Assembly (NCBI GenBank): GCA_002311975.1
Contig: DCAL01000051.1
Span: 1-8,214, forward strand
From: Fidelibacterota bacterium UBA1134
GTDB taxonomy: Bacteria; Fidelibacterota; Marinisomatia; Marinisomatales; S15-B10
Length of the DNA: 8,214 bases
Direction of reading: 5' to 3'
Position 1 is the stretch's first letter. Each line of letters opens with the position of its first letter. Below the pieces are notes generated by a model. It was not told the origin of the DNA. It saw only the letters and a program-made list of their open reading frames with translations, and did no database searches. Shown here in pieces: positions 7,801 through 8,214 of this stretch. The position numbers and the translations under genes are program-made.

Positions 7801-7944
7801 AAGAACTTGACTTCTTTTCTTGCTTTAAGGAATCTTTCCGGTTCCTTCGGCAGTGCTGGGGGTGGACGGTTAGAGCTTACCATTGAAACTTCCTCAGATT
7901 CTGAGTCTCTTTCTGCCTTGGATTACCTTTTTGAATCTTTTTAA
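4804..7944 (+). CDS. mfd: Transcription-repair coupling factor Mfd
   Basis: Double-stranded DNA translocase that displaces RNA polymerase stalled at lesions and recruits UvrA for nucleotide excision repair. It has 1046 residues; the E. coli protein has 1148. N-terminal UvrB-like module: FGPGSFSVRGGVLDVFFYG (164-182) and RLEYRGDQLVTARSFDP (188-204). RNA-polymerase-interaction domain: VHEDLGIGLYRGL (384-396). RecG-like motor: SFPYEET (496-502), Walker A GDVGFGKTE (528-536), DEEH (629-632), SATPIPRTLQ (655-664), STIIEAGMDIP (768-778) and QMRGRVGRGDRQ (798-809). The relay/TRG region LQMRGAGNLFG (850-860) and the C-terminal domain (PSGYVPDVGDRLYFYRRL, 910-927) are present. Measured from Walker A, the C-terminal part equals the E. 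coli length, so the ~100-residue deficit lies in the N-terminal half, between the UvrB-like core and the polymerase-binding domain. The family ETxDQ motif reads ETRGQ (501-505). The ATG at 4804 starts 2 bp after the mnmG stop with no Shine-Dalgarno; the next in-frame Met is residue 149, too late. Codons 2-7 contain a parS site. Confidence 0.96.
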   Translation: MHVPRETLPFPAQPLIDYLLKTPVLLSWFGGVNSPTLTNVHLDLVPFLFSTHPHFNASPIVLSLEQGLSPTYLSELFSAVCVNRCFSLAPTGVPSHSDVQSLSLFFSSNSGILLVPEQIIDLWHITTTPNNHKPTKPISIQAIKYQRLMCLISQWEYVRTASVFGPGSFSVRGGVLDVFFYGHPYPVRLEYRGDQLVTARSFDPVSQRKLQDVTPSSLSVLPRISFSVEPNEGASIRHFISQRAALFRLSKAGGSEVITVEQGDTIGASAKHAIDLGCIPLGPFNENWAAFEADVTRVHGSSAKFLFLPPSVRSAPHRGPLLTNFTSLSFPARGSFYSGPLSLLSVSLNSLYRRARLRPTLERIQDETSLAPSRPVFNWAQPLVHEDLGIGLYRGLSIVKTSRGDYEAVDLEYAHGDYVHLPMERLHLVHPFVGSDNEPPALSSLRNSRWMQLKQRTRRSAEKVVQEFLDLYASRHEATGFSFSGDSELHARLAESFPYEETRGQLAAYEDVCTDMERSKPMDRLLCGDVGFGKTEIAIRAAFKAVFDKKQVAILVPTTLLANQHFLSFKSRLEPLGVRVALLSRFTKTKMSNTIMRAVEWGKVDVIIGTHRLLSKNLSIPSLGLLIIDEEHRFGAKHKERLKVVRSSADVLTLSATPIPRTLQFSLLGIRDISTISTPPKERFPVISVSCTFSKRIIRDATLKEAQAGGQSFFIHNKVKTIAQMARRLQDLLPDLRVGVAHGQLSNVALETVMLNFLDNNIDLLVCSTIIEAGMDIPRANTIFINDAHHFGLAQLYQMRGRVGRGDRQAFCYLLTPKKKNLSAAAAERLRNIQDHTSLGSGYALALQDLQMRGAGNLFGVEQAGHLASVGHHLYYKLVEEISNKRFGRAPSATDRFRTTVSGKGNALLPSGYVPDVGDRLYFYRRLGEADTVAAVDDVFQELQDRFGPLPGPAKVLLNSASIQVRASAMGIQHINFLANGVSLSFRNGEESNESCLSLKNLTSFLALRNLSGSFGSAGGGRLELTIETSSDSESLSALDYLFESF
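4809..4824. other. parS site 2 (ParB/Spo0J binding centromere sequence), inside the 5' end of mfd
   Basis: TGTTCCACGTGAAACA matches the parS consensus TGTTNCACGTGAAACA at all defined bases and differs from site 1 only at the degenerate fifth position. It lies within codons 2-7 of mfd, which read HVPRET. The match to site 1 extends to 20 bases with one difference, because TGC and A precede the core at both places (2901-2920 and 4805-4824). The two site centres are 1904 bp apart and flank mnmG. Function is inferred from the sequence match. Confidence 0.9.
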
Positions 7945-7966
7945 GCCACCTCTAACTTTAGTTCTT

Positions 7967-8214
7967 ATGAATATGACAAGAAGGGGGGGCTTGATCGCTT
8001 TTCGCTGCCAGCGTCTTTCTCCTGTGTTCTGTTTTTTTTTGGTCCTTCTCTTTGGTTGCTCACGCCCCCCGGAAGAAGCTTCCACTTTAGTCAAAATTGG
8101 TGACGCCACCCTTACGGCCGATGAGCTTATGGCGCTTGTGTTACAACACCCGTCTTCCGACTCCCTCTTTTCTGCCCGGCAAGCCATCAAGCGCTGGCTT
8201 GCCAGGGAACTTCT
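7967..8214 (+). CDS. Probable lipoprotein, SurA/PrsA-like peptidyl-prolyl isomerase N-terminus (3'-truncated by window edge)
   Basis: The frame is open from the ATG at 7967 to the window end (82 complete codons plus two bases). The N-terminus has a basic region (TRRGGLIAFRCQR), a hydrophobic stretch (PVFCFFLVLLFG) and a cysteine at residue 31, followed by SRPPEEAS. This is a type II (lipoprotein) signal peptide with lipobox LFGC; Phe at -2 is not the commonest residue, so lipidation is likely but not certain. After it, VKIGDATLTADELMALV resembles the start of the SurA_N-type chaperone segment of periplasmic parvulin foldases, followed by a helix with QAIKRWLARELL. No catalytic parvulin domain is visible because the window ends, so the function is inferred from this short match. 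Other possible starts are the ATG at 7973 and the TTG at 7991. The gene begins 22 bp after mfd with no Shine-Dalgarno. A G7 and a T9 run lie inside the signal-peptide codons. Confidence 0.66.
   Translation, partial: MNMTRRGGLIAFRCQRLSPVFCFFLVLLFGCSRPPEEASTLVKIGDATLTADELMALVLQHPSSDSLFSARQAIKRWLAREL

Noticed and set aside
8032..8040. T9 run as a terminator for the upstream genes
   Set aside because: No stem-loop precedes it and it lies inside an open reading frame coding for the hydrophobic part of a signal peptide.

Overview
The window is a compact, single-strand (+) gene block from a bacterial chromosome. In order it holds the 3' end of yidC, then mnmE, mnmG and mfd, and the first 82 codons of a lipoprotein that looks like a SurA/PrsA-type foldase. 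Gaps between genes are only 7, 32, 2 and 22 bp, so co-transcription is likely. No tRNA, rRNA, CRISPR array, insertion sequence or convincing terminator is visible.

Organism: the YidC carries a large periplasmic domain before its membrane core, and the last gene encodes a probable lipoprotein, so the cell is very likely Gram-negative (diderm). None of the four internal starts has a recognisable Shine-Dalgarno sequence. Conserved blocks in MnmG and YidC give a weak impression of an FCB-group or neighbouring phylum (Marinimicrobia-, Gemmatimonadota- or Chlorobi-like). That placement is only an impression and needs a tree.

Layout and roles: YidC (2-1522) inserts inner-membrane proteins. MnmE (1530-2900) and MnmG (2933-4801) form the complex that modifies the wobble uridine of certain tRNAs; both keep their catalytic motifs. 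Mfd (4804-7944) is the transcription-repair coupling translocase, complete but about 100 residues shorter than the E. coli protein, with the loss in its N-terminal half. The lipoprotein (7967 to window end) is cut by the window edge.

The most informative non-coding signal is a pair of near-consensus ParB-binding (parS) sites, one on each side of mnmG. One is a perfect palindrome in the mnmE-mnmG gap; the other lies inside codons 2-7 of mfd. With the yidC-mnmE-mnmG order they place the window close to the replication origin. In many bacteria rsmG-parA-parB follows mnmG; here mfd takes that position and carries a parS site at its start. The genes themselves are ordinary housekeeping genes, and I see no evidence of a new defence, mobile or biosynthetic system.
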